The notes under the pieces: model-generated
Seen by the model: the letters and a program-made list of their open reading frames with translations, nothing else
What the model was told of the DNA's origin: nothing
Databases searched by the model: none
Assembly (NCBI GenBank): GCA_007844125.1
Contig: CM017563.1
Span: 23,012,047-23,076,046, forward strand
DNA from: Sinonovacula constricta
Taxonomy: Eukaryota > Mollusca > Bivalvia > Cardiida > Solecurtidae
DNA length: 64,000 nt
Direction: 5' to 3'
Shown here: one piece after another, positions 53,787 through 64,000 of the stretch
How the letters are laid out: each line of letters begins with the position of its first letter
Numbering within the stretch: position 1 is the first letter of the stretch
Program-made: the position numbers and the translations under genes

Positions 53787-56380
53787 ATATTGCCGAAATG
53801 GAATTATTATGTGTTCGATGACGATGTTTCTAAAGGATTTAAATTACAGGCCAGATACAGTGCCGAACTTGATTGGATTAAAAAACTTCAGACTCCATTT
53901 CCACTCGGTCTTAATGACAATATTTATCAGGCGGGCAATATTTCTAAAAATTCGAACATTGACATTATTAGTATTCTATCTTTACGCAAACGCAAACGAC
54001 GGTCTCATGGAATTGGAAAAAAATCATAATCTTAAGCGCAGATTTAGGAAAACAGTTTCTATTCAAGATCGGAACACACTTTATATTCGATCTGGTATTC
54101 ACGCCTTACTTTGTACAGTTACCAATCTACCCTTGAAATCACTAGTTATTTTAGACAATGAGGCAGATAAAATATATTTACGTACTCATCCTTTATATGA
54201 GGTGGCTTCCATCATTCAAAAGTATACTACCCATGCTTTAAGACCTCATATAGATAAACAGTCTCAACATAAACGACAAATCATGAAAATCAAATACATT
54301 AATAAAGGGATGGATTTTATCGACTTACCTAGTATCTTTCGGGACAAAAATATCATCAATAAAATCCCGTGTTACTTCGAAAACAAAGAAAACCCAATGA
54401 TTTGTTATAAGTACAAAAAACCCATTAGAGGTCTTATTTTTAATTAAAACCAAACAGTAGCAGACCTTAACCTAAATGACCCTTCTCAAGATTCTTGTAA
54501 CTGTTCAACTTCACCTTTTGTGTTATTTACCTTCTGGCCATATCATTACTGGGGATTTAAACATCATCGATGACTACAAATTGAGAAAATTACTCTTTAA
54601 GGGCCCGAAATATCGCCTGCCAGATGACATAGATTTTGACCTTTGTTACAAAGAAATTGCTGATGCAATTAATCTGTTTGCCGATCGCTGGTGTAAGAGA
54701 GAAAACACGGATACAGTAGCACTTAATACTTGGAAGAAAGCCATTTTTAAGATAATAAAAAATCGCGTTAAATTCTACCGCTCCCATCCTTCTAGTTTAC
54801 CTAAGAAACCTTTTAATCACTTTAAACATCTAAAACAGTCCTTTCAGAATATTCACGATAAATTTGTACTTGTACCTGCAGACAAAGCTTCAAACAACAT
54901 AATTTTTGTCTGACGACTTTATTACAAAAAAATATACTGAGTGCTGAGTTATCCACCACCAGTTCTTACTCTTGCACCAACCTTGACTTTCAGACAGTCA
55001 TTGACAAAACATAAACAGATATTGCATAATTTCAATATCAAAATAGAAACAAAGCAAGAAAAACTTCCTTCCTTGTACTGGATTCCTAAGCTTCACAAAA
55101 CACCATACAAGTCACGATTCATAGCTAATGCCAGCTCTAGCACCACCACTCACATGTCTAAACTACTTACGTCTTGCCTTACAGCCGTTCGCAATCACGT
55201 TGCTAAATATTGTGAAAAAGTGTATGAAAATTCAGGAATTAACATTTTTTGGTCTATTAAAAATTCTTCAGAAGTCTTAGACAAGTTTCGTACTTTAAAC
55301 TTTCATTGCTCTGCAGTTAATACTTACGATTTCTCTACGCTGTACACTTCTTTACCTCATGATTTAATTAAGACCAAATTGATTGCTCTTATTGAGAAAA
55401 CATTTGCTCGAGAGCAACGTCTATATATTGCATGTCATGAAAGTAATGCTTTTTTTACCAACACATTCTTAGAAAAGTTTACTATGTGGACTTGCACGGA
55501 TGTTTGTGAAGCTTTACGTTTTCTATTAGACAATATTTACATAAAATGCGGTGACACTTTATTTAGACAAGTAAATGGTATCCCTATGGGAACCAACTGT
55601 GCACCATTAATTGCAGATTTGTTTTTATACTGCTTTGAACGTGATTTCATGTTAACTTTATCCCCTTCAAACCAAAGCCACATTATAGAGGCTTTCAATT
55701 TAACGTCACGCTATCTTGACGATATTCTAACTATAGATGATCCTTTCTTTTCTCAAATGATCCATCTGATTTACCCTCCAGAACTTCCCCTTAATAAACC
55801 AAATAACTGACATTTAAATGCAGCATTTCTAGACATTGGGATCAATATTTCCAATGACAACGTCTCTACTAAAATCTATGACAAGGGAGATGATTTCAAC
55901 TTTAGTATTGTGAATTATCCATACCTTGATGGTAATTCACCTCGTGCTACCTCCTATGGTATTTACATATCACAACTTACAAGGTTTGCACGAGTTTGTA
56001 CTAAAGTAGAAGATTTCAATGCTAGAAACCTGTTTATTTCTTCTAAACTGTTACAGCAAGGCTTTCGTTTTCATAAATTAAGAAAGGCGTTTTCAAAATT
56101 CTTTCACCGCAATGATTTTATTGCTTCTAAGTATAATAGCAGTATGAAAACACTTATGCAGAAAGGCATAAGCCATCCTGCATTTTATGGAAATGTTTTA
56201 TACAAGTTAAAGAAGATCAAGGGTCTCAATAACTTTTCTGACCATTTTACAAAACTTATCAGAAAATGTATTGCAGACGGTTACAACCCGGGAATACTTC
56301 GATGTACTGCATTGCTTGCAATTGACCCTTTTACAGTCAAGAACTTGCATTGCTTTTAAATTACACGATGACCGGACAGG
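53787..56380 (+). mobile_element. dead Penelope-like (or related) retroelement
   Basis: A reverse transcriptase polyprotein broken across frames. The N-terminal region (LGLNDNIYQAGNISK then RKRKRRSHG) shifts frame at an A run near 54,015, meets a TAA at 54,445 and shifts again near 54,525. From there one frame runs to 56,359 with in-frame TGA codons at 54,911, 54,938 and 55,808. RT motifs are visible: FVLVPADKASNN, YWIPKLHKTPYKSRFI, YDFSTLYTSL, GIPMGTNCAPLIADLFLYCF and the catalytic SRYLDDIL. A conserved downstream block reads SYGIYISQLTRFARVC. No endonuclease domain is seen, so the copy may be 5'-truncated. Assignment to Penelope-like elements rests on motif resemblance. Confidence 0.75.
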
Positions 56381-56399
56381 TCGTTGAGACTATATGAAA

Positions 56400-56434
56400 A
56401 CAGTGACTTAAAGCCATAGTTGGACAGTCACTGT
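56400..56434 (+). repeat. 8-bp stem hairpin in element 3' region
   Basis: ACAGTGAC (56,400-56,407) pairs with GTCACTGT (56,427-56,434) shortly after the reverse transcriptase stop. It may be a 3' structural element of the retroelement. Confidence 0.45.
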
Positions 56435-56954
56435 TGGATTTCTTGTCTCTTCATCTCTCCAGTCGTGCCCTATATAGGTGGGACAACTTGAGCAGTCTCC
56501 ATACCCTTTACCTGAGATTGCACAGTAGGTATAACATCGGGAATTTTTTAAATCTTTATCATATATAATATGTCAACTGCGGATAAATCCTCGGCGTTTA
56601 TAATATGTTTTTAAACGATTAACTCTAAACAATACTACGTTTTATTTTGTTGATTTTCTAAAATTCTATTGTTTCTTCTATATTGTTTTCATTTCACTTT
56701 TGACACTTTTGGCATATGACGTCATGGCATTTATGACGTCATTATATGGTTCTTATAATATATCAGCGCTTGTACTGCTTTTTTTATTTTAAACTACTCT
56801 CTCATTTGGAATTTTTTGGTTGCCGAGGCTTTTATCTACTGTAAATACTGTACATATGTTCATTATATCTGTTTTAACTCCCGATGCAGGTGCTTACTGT
56901 TAGTTGTGTCACTTTGACGGGATACTTTTATTAACACTGTTTGTTTGTTAGAAA

Positions 56955-57085
56955 AACCGTCAGGAAGTGCGAGGTTGGAGCGCTCCACAAACCAGGTTTA
57001 AGCACCTCAGTTGGCCCTTTTGCCGACTGACCGTTCCAAGGCGGTAACTGATGGTTTTTCTTTTTGTGTGTTATGTCTCGTCTCT
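56955..57085 (+). repeat. dispersed repeat, copy 2
   Basis: GTCAGGAAGTGCGAGGTTGG, then CCAGGTTTAAGCACC and CGTTCCAAGGCGGTAACTG. Best-preserved of three copies (others at 23,605 and 24,010). Located about 0.6 kb past the reverse transcriptase stop. Confidence 0.6.
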
Positions 57086-57119
57086 GTGTTTTTTGTCACA
57101 TTTACATTTACCTTGTCTG

Positions 57120-59980
57120 CCTTGGTCTGCAGGTAGATAAAATTTAAATGTCTGTGAAAATTTTGATAGGACCTTTTCTTATTTACCTATTCATAAATTA
57201 CCGATTAGGGGTTTAAGATAACCGACATGCAAGTATTGAGTCATCTAAGTTGTTAACATGGAACTAATCCGATGTAAAAAATACCGTAATTGAGTTAACA
57301 GGTTTTATTTACAAATTCGATCTGTGAGGCCTTCATAACCTACATTTATATTTTAGGCTGCATAATTATTGTGGTCTACACTAAATATTTATACAAGGAA
57401 TAAACCCCATAATTTAATAATACAATATTTATGTTACAGTTTCGTCAAGCGAAATGCAACTATATGGAACAAATATTGCATTCAAGCCTTTTGCGAAATC
57501 GCAGCAGACAAATGGTTATAGTGGAATAAGCCGAATTGTTAGGAAAACTAAGGATGATTTAGTTATGAATTAATGTCAGTAAGTCCTGTGACTGAACAAA
57601 TGTAAATGTCTATGAAGTGTGTGTTTCTGACATAAAACAAACTCGTATCTGACGCAGACAGAAGAGCAAATTGCGTTTTTCGTGACGCAACAAAAATTGT
57701 TATGTTAAATCAGCCTTTTGGCTATTGAAATCAGCATGCCTGGAGTACAAAACATGGCACTAAAACAGTTTAAAGATTAATGATAAGGTTGGTTGCATTT
57801 AAACTTTCCGAGCAATTCGGCCATTGCTGCCAATACAAAGTGTAAATTGCAGCTACCATTATGTCTTTGACCTCGGGATAATTTGACCCGCACTTTGAAC
57901 ATTGAACTCAATCGGCAATTGTATTAGCAGACGATTATGAGAAAAAGAAAATAAATGAATTGTTGTTTCCTTCTGTATATTACACCACATTATTTTAATG
58001 ATTGAAAAACGATGTCAGCCCATGGATTCTTAACTAACCAAAATAAAGTGAACAATGTACAAACCTATTCTCGCTTCTTATCGGAAATGACGAAATTACG
58101 AGGAAATTTAAAAAGTAATTGAAAGTCAGAGTTCATCATTTTTTGCTAAGGTCGTCAGTATACTTTTATATCTATACTTAAGAATAAATAACGCAGTAAA
58201 CCCATGAATAGTATTATATTGTTTGCACATGATCTTTTGCTGGGTGTGTATCTGGCCTATTGGACATAAGAGGCTAGCATGTGACTTTACGCATTGACAG
58301 TTGAACAATGTTATGACTAATAACAGCATGACAAATCACAATGTCATGTGCATAAGACCACTTGTTGTTTTACATTTAATTTAATTTCTTTTAAAGAAAA
58401 ACGTACAAAGTGAAGATTTAGCTGTAATCCTGACAGATAATAGTCTCATACTTATTTGTCTAAGCCCATAAGGTTGTAATTACAGCAGTTTTGCTCTTTT
58501 GAAGACTGAAACAATAGAAAAGGTGCGCAAATAAAATGTGGTATTTTTTAACCTTTTCGCCACTAACTTTGTAAGGAATATATAAAAATATGAAAACATT
58601 CGTTTAAATATGTTTAAAAATACCATGTAAATCTATACATTGATAGTTTGGCCCTTTGATATCCTGAATGACCCCCCAAACTTCTATTGCGTGATTTACA
58701 AATGACCCCCACAACATTTGCATTTGGCAACAATCTGCCTACCGACTTGGAAAACGTTCTAACAGAAAAGACACAAGTAAAGGTAAATGTTAAATGCAGT
58801 AACCATTGAATGCCTAACGAATCATGAACAGTAAGCTAATCGACGAAAAAAAAGTTGAAATTCTGTACATATCCCTCCAACAGATACTATAAATGTGCGA
58901 TCGTTCTGAGAACGGAATTATTCTTATATAAGAGTAAAACACTTGTCCTTTCTGATTAATTTATTTAGCAGTCTTACTTTTCTTTTTGGTGTAAGTGGAT
59001 CTCTATAAATATAAACCGAACCCTTACTAGGGAATGATAGTAACTGCAGATTTTACCTTTTTGTCTTTTCATTTTTGGGGACAATGTGTAAGAAGTAGCT
59101 GCGTATTCTTCGTACAGTCAACTACGCGCCTGACAGTGGTAAGTTTCATAAATGTTCAACAGTCGTCAAAACGATGAACGTGTTTTAACGATGCAATATA
59201 CAATTTATATAAAACATGCTTATAAAATATGTAAAGGTGATGATGCAATATTACAGCGACCAAATCAGAAGCTTATTTTGTATTGTTTGTAATAAAATAT
59301 CGGATTTCATTAACATCACTAAAAGCATAAAGCGTACGTGTCGTTGTCTCGATTCACGATTCATGTTTTTTTCCTTTATACAAATAACTAAGTTCAAATG
59401 GATATTGGTTGAAATTTAACTGGAGCAGTAATATTATAAATGTTGTTTTTCAATATCAGAATAAGACAAATATTTGTATAATCAAAGCTGACATTCAATT
59501 TAACACCTGATACATGGTTGAGAAATGACAACCCTATATTTAGACAAAAGAAACAGTGTTAATTATAATAAATATGGAAGATTAAAAGAGTTTAATAAAG
59601 TAAAACGATGCAGCACAATGTAATGTACTCTTCCCATGTAAAGGGTCACATGACTATTTGCCATGCTTGATTAAAAGGGACGGACTTGCATTAATAACCG
59701 GTCTAATGTTATTGATGAAATGTGCATTTTCTGCATTTTGGGTAAATCAATTTTCAACAATTGTACCACTTTGCTATAACTAGGACTATGTTTTGCTTAA
59801 AGAGTTTGTTCTTATGATTGCGATGTAATCAACCATCAACCAAAGTACAACCATTTCTAAGTCCTTTTACAAAAGACATGCACTATAAATGTGAACTTGC
59901 AACACAGATGTTCTTGGAATATATGCGGGTAAAGATTTAAGGCATAAACATAATTGAAACTGTGCAGATGAGAAAAATTT
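57120..59980. other. intergenic, nothing supported
   Basis: AT-rich, no recognised gene or repeat. Confidence 0.45.
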
Positions 59981-59987
59981 GTAAATG

Positions 59988-60101
<114 letters not shown>

Positions 60102-60109
60102 TATAATAA

Positions 60110-63100
60110 TGGTACATTACTGCATCCTTTTTCACATATAAATGTTTGATAACAAACATTATGAATAAAGAAAGAATGGTAGAAATGACTCATTGAGGCA
60201 TTTGAATGTTCGGATACTTTTTGTAACTTTCAGAACAATTTAATAGCTCCTACAGAATAAAGTTGAGCTCGATTGGTTAACTTTAAACCAGGAAACATAG
60301 TAAAGAATGCGTGCAAATTGTTATAACAATATGATTCGAGTGTTCCAATTTATGGAAAGTTTTTTTTTCTCGGTATGAGATATTAATTACTCAATAATTA
60401 CTTTCAAAATTAAAACAAAAATTCTGGTAAGAATATGAGTTTGTAACAGTTGCTCGTTGCACCAGATTATGAAAGTGTTGCAAAGGATTTATTCCACTCT
60501 CTTTCTGTCATCCATCATGTCCCTGTACATGATCTACTATCCAGCCACATATTTCCCAGGTTGAACACTAACATATTGGATGATGTTCATAGTTCATAAC
60601 CCGCTGAATTAACAGAAAAATGAAAAATCTGGTAAATGATACTTATATTTTTAACCCATGACACTGCTTATTACATGACTACCGCAATTTGACGCCTCAT
60701 AACTGATAAGGGTGGAAATGTTAAACAGTTACGATGTGAAAGATAACTGTTTAAGCGAGACACAGTATGGTCTTCGTCGTTTTTGTTGTTGTTTTGGTTG
60801 TTGTTTTTGTTTCTGGGTGTGTTTGTGTGTGCTTTGTGTTTGGTTGTTTTTGTTGTTGTTGTTGTTGTTTTGTTATATGATTTTAGTTGAGCCAATCCAA
60901 ATTGGTTATTTTTTAGAAAAGAATACTATATTTTTAACTAAACGTTCGTATGCTTAAAATACATTCGAACGTCCGTTGTCTAGCCGAACGTTTGAAAGTT
61001 CGAACGATCTCTTACATCCCTAGAATAAAGATTGCTATATTCATCATTTCTAACTGGTGCTAAACATACTGCAATAAATTAAAGGAACAGCATAAGACAA
61101 TGTTAAAGGTGTAATGATAATAATTGCATTATTCCTAAATCCGAAAAGAAAGGATCTTACTCCTTGATTATAACGCGACCTTATAATCGAGTAGTACGTA
61201 TTTTTTTACAGATTTCTGCTGTCGCAATGTTTTTGAACTATTTGTAAACGTTACTCACGAAATGTAATTTGGTAGCACAGTTACTTGTTATGAGGTTTTA
61301 AACATTCTGATAAGAGCATAAAGTCAGAACATTTAACACGAATCGAAATTGTGTGTTTTAATGAGCTACTTAAATAGTATAGTTCTACCTCACTATGAGC
61401 GGGAAATAAAACATATTCAGCTTCATATCTACCTCTATAATTACCGTTCTTGTATGCTGTGAGGTCTTCGACAACATGTGCTAGTGTAGAACGTATGCAA
61501 AATAAGCTATACAGCATGGTATAATGTGGTATAATGTAGTTTATATAACACAAACAGGATATTTATGCTGATTGTAAGAATTGTTCGTCCATATGAAGGC
61601 CACTTTATATGATAAACATAGCTGTTTATTAAAGAACGGCCGTCTTCAAAGTCCCGCTCTTCTCTAATTTCTGGATTGGCCTGATCTTTAGTGCAATTTA
61701 CTTAACTTTCTGGGAACTTTATACAAATGACACGTTTTGCATACGACAATTCAATAACTAAAATACCGTTTGAATAGAAAACTATGCGCAAAGTAGCGGA
61801 GATGATACGACAATATATAATCAAATTAAGATTGCCATTATCCTCTGATCCATTATCCATATAAACTTTTGCTTAACCCCAAATATATAAGACCATTATA
61901 CCATAATATTATACTTTAAAACATGATAACACTTATCATATGGTAAAACAGATAACCAAAAATAATCGACCGGATTTATAAGGCAGAAAACTGGCAGCTG
62001 GGTTAACTGGTTTAGGCTTAAAGTGCGAGATTTGTAGTCTGGTTGGTTAAAATATTACATTGCCAACTACATGCGTTATATATCAGAACATATAAAGGAA
62101 CAATAAGACAGCATGGATGAGCCACAAGTTCCAAAACTTAGATTCGACTCTTTATACCGAAGGCTTTTTTACGGAGCATCTCACAATTTCACACTAACCT
62201 TCAAAAGACAGCAATTAATACGTACTTGTGGCATTGTTGAGCTGCAAAAGGTTAAATATTGACCTGCGACATCAACACAGCTGGCTTTGGATTGGTTACG
62301 CACAGCAGCCATGGTCATTATGGTATTGAACGCTGACGCAATTACTATTGCTGCTTCTACTACAACAACTACTTATACCACTACTACTTCTTCCTCTGCT
62401 ACTACCACCTCCCAGTCATTTAAAAAACATATTTAAATAGTTTCCAGTTTGCGGGGATTCTTGTGTGCTGGCTAGAGAAAGAAGTGAGAAATATTAAATA
62501 CTGATGTTATCGCAACGCTTGTCTAAGATTAATACGTTTGTTTCGGTAACACAAATGTTCATATCAGAAAGACAAGTTTAAAAAGGCAACGGTATTTTGT
62601 ATGATATGGTGTAAGAAACGTACAGCACATATGCATTTATGCAACTAAGGTTGTTATTATGGTACATCGTTACTATGTTTATTCGTTGACAATGAGAAGT
62701 AATATAAAGCAAGAACGGCAGCATGCTTATTGATTAAGTTTAATATATGGGTCATTATAAAAAAATGGAGGGATTTGAAATAAAAAAAAACTGAAAAATA
62801 AATGAACTCCAAAGAAGCCTTTATTGGAACATAAACATTGTTTAAACATCACACAATGAAAATCTCATAAAATTCTACTTTAATTCAACACAAGTTTTTT
62901 TTGTAAACATGGCAAAGGAATGAGTGGCAACCACCCAATGTCAGTGATGTTACCTTTTTAAAATGTCCATTTCTGTATGTCATAAAATGTATTTTTCTTT
63001 TTGAAGCCATTTATTTTGTTTTATCCTAAAGAACGATTCAAAAGAGGAATAAATAGCCAGACTTAAGATTGCCAAAATGAAAACAAAACACTAAGTTAAC

Positions 63101-64000
63101 ATGAAAATATGTTGTAATAGGAAAAAGATCAAATTTCAAGATTTTCACTTCGAATAGTGACAAAATTAAGTAAAGCACCTTAGCCATTTTTTAGGTATTT
63201 GGTGATTAACATAGTTATGTATTTATTATCATAAAAGGTTTTGTAAAATTCCCTTTTTATGTTTTGTCAAAACTTATAAAAACACGTTGTAACATCAATG
63301 ACAACTTTGTAACATCACTGACTTTTACTTCCATAAAGATAAAATGGTTATCAATTATATGGTTAAGCCTTCATATCTTCATTCAATATAAAAATTACAT
63401 GCAAGACAATAACAGTATCATAACTTACAATTAAAGTGTATAGGATATATTATAATTTTCATTAATTAATGTGTATATTTAAAAAGAAATGCAATATTTC
63501 TAAACGCATTAACCTTCGCTATTACTATAGAACGTCAATGCGTCGCTTGTTCTGGGTTCACATTGTGATGGCATAGTACAACTCAGATTCTGCTTCTGTA
63601 TGTAATTGTTTAAAACATAACGCATAAACGGGAACCTTATGTAAGTATGAAGGGTTAAAATACTACGCATAAACGGGAACCTAGCATCTAGTAGAGTATA
63701 TGCCTTTTAGAAGAAACTAAAGATAAACGGGGCCGTGTGTGTATGAGAAATAGCATGTTGAAATCGCTGTGTATATTGGGGTCCGTACCGATGTAGTTAA
63801 TTGGGGACATGAAGCGCGTTTGGCGAATTTCACATATGTTCTCTTTCAATGCATGTAGGCATGGATTTCAGCAGTAGTACAACAGGGGGACGTCCCCGGT
63901 TTGGTGGGTGTCCCAGGATGGAAGGTGTGTATTCATACAACTTTACCCTTTTCCAAAAAATATATACTCACCCAAACACACACACACAAAGCATACAACC
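60110..64000. other. intergenic, minor repeats
   Basis: GTT-rich run near 60,775-60,875, imperfect ACT/CTA triplets at 62,345-62,410, and a short direct repeat at 63,621-63,682. A minus-strand frame at 61,281-61,553 has no domain and is not called. Confidence 0.4.
63621..63682 (+). repeat. direct repeat, 17 bp
   Basis: CGCATAAACGGGAACCT occurs at 63,621 and 63,666, with a weaker echo (GATAAACGGGG) near 63,722. Spacing is about 45-55 bp. Confidence 0.7.

Noticed and set aside
54911..55810. In-frame TGA codons in the RT element considered as recoding (selenocysteine or alternative code)
   Set aside because: The element also has frameshifts and a TAA, so ordinary decay explains the stops.
61281..61553. 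90-codon minus-strand frame with a possible donor GTAATTATAG
   Set aside because: No acceptor, domain or neighbouring exon supports it.

Overview
The window is AT-rich eukaryotic DNA with short exons, long introns, many microsatellites and dense transposon debris. The gene content (a C1q-domain secreted protein, and an EMI/EGF/Ig/chitin-binding matrix protein with phase 1-1 module exons) and the tRNA-derived SINEs point to a mollusc, most likely a bivalve. Species cannot be named from sequence alone. No bacterial, organellar or viral gene is seen.

The dominant object is one long minus-strand gene, about 35.15 kb down to 8.1 kb, which I assembled exon by exon from splice sites and codon phase. 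Its product is a predicted extracellular mosaic of about 2,200 residues. In order it has a split EMI domain, one short EGF, six EGF exons (five calcium-binding type, one not), one Notch-type EGF, one more calcium-binding EGF, about 400 residues with no recognised domain on three exons, and a single 3.17-kb exon. That exon carries helical and coiled-coil regions, two furin-type sites and a C-terminal Ig domain. A chitin-binding peritrophin-type domain split over two exons follows, then six tandem exons each encoding a small four-cysteine module. Every junction between 32,985 and the stop at 8,095 keeps frame. The extreme 5' end (signal-peptide exon) was not found; a 19-nt micro-exon and a 64-nt exon are proposed with lower confidence.

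A second complete gene, minus strand at 51.67-49.18 kb, has two exons encoding signal peptide, coiled coil and C1q domain (260 residues), with a TATA box and a poly(A) signal.

The rest is mobile or repeat DNA. A dead Penelope-like reverse transcriptase element lies at 53.8-56.4 kb with a SINE against its 5' end. A decayed Crypton-like tyrosine recombinase lies at about 41.8-42.25 kb. Decayed exonuclease-like and other coding fragments lie at 38.4-41.0 kb inside or near an 88-bp inverted repeat pair. A MITE family with about 20-bp inverted termini and TTAA-type targets has three copies plus a fragment. One copy abuts an exact 4 x 37-bp tandem array that begins with its own terminus. There is also a perfect 171-bp palindrome at 18,249-18,419, a degenerate ~39-bp minisatellite running into the last exon of the large gene, several tRNA-like SINE pieces, and (ACT)n, (AAT)n, (TA)n, (GT)n and (CT)n arrays. 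The remaining intergenic stretches hold nothing I can support.
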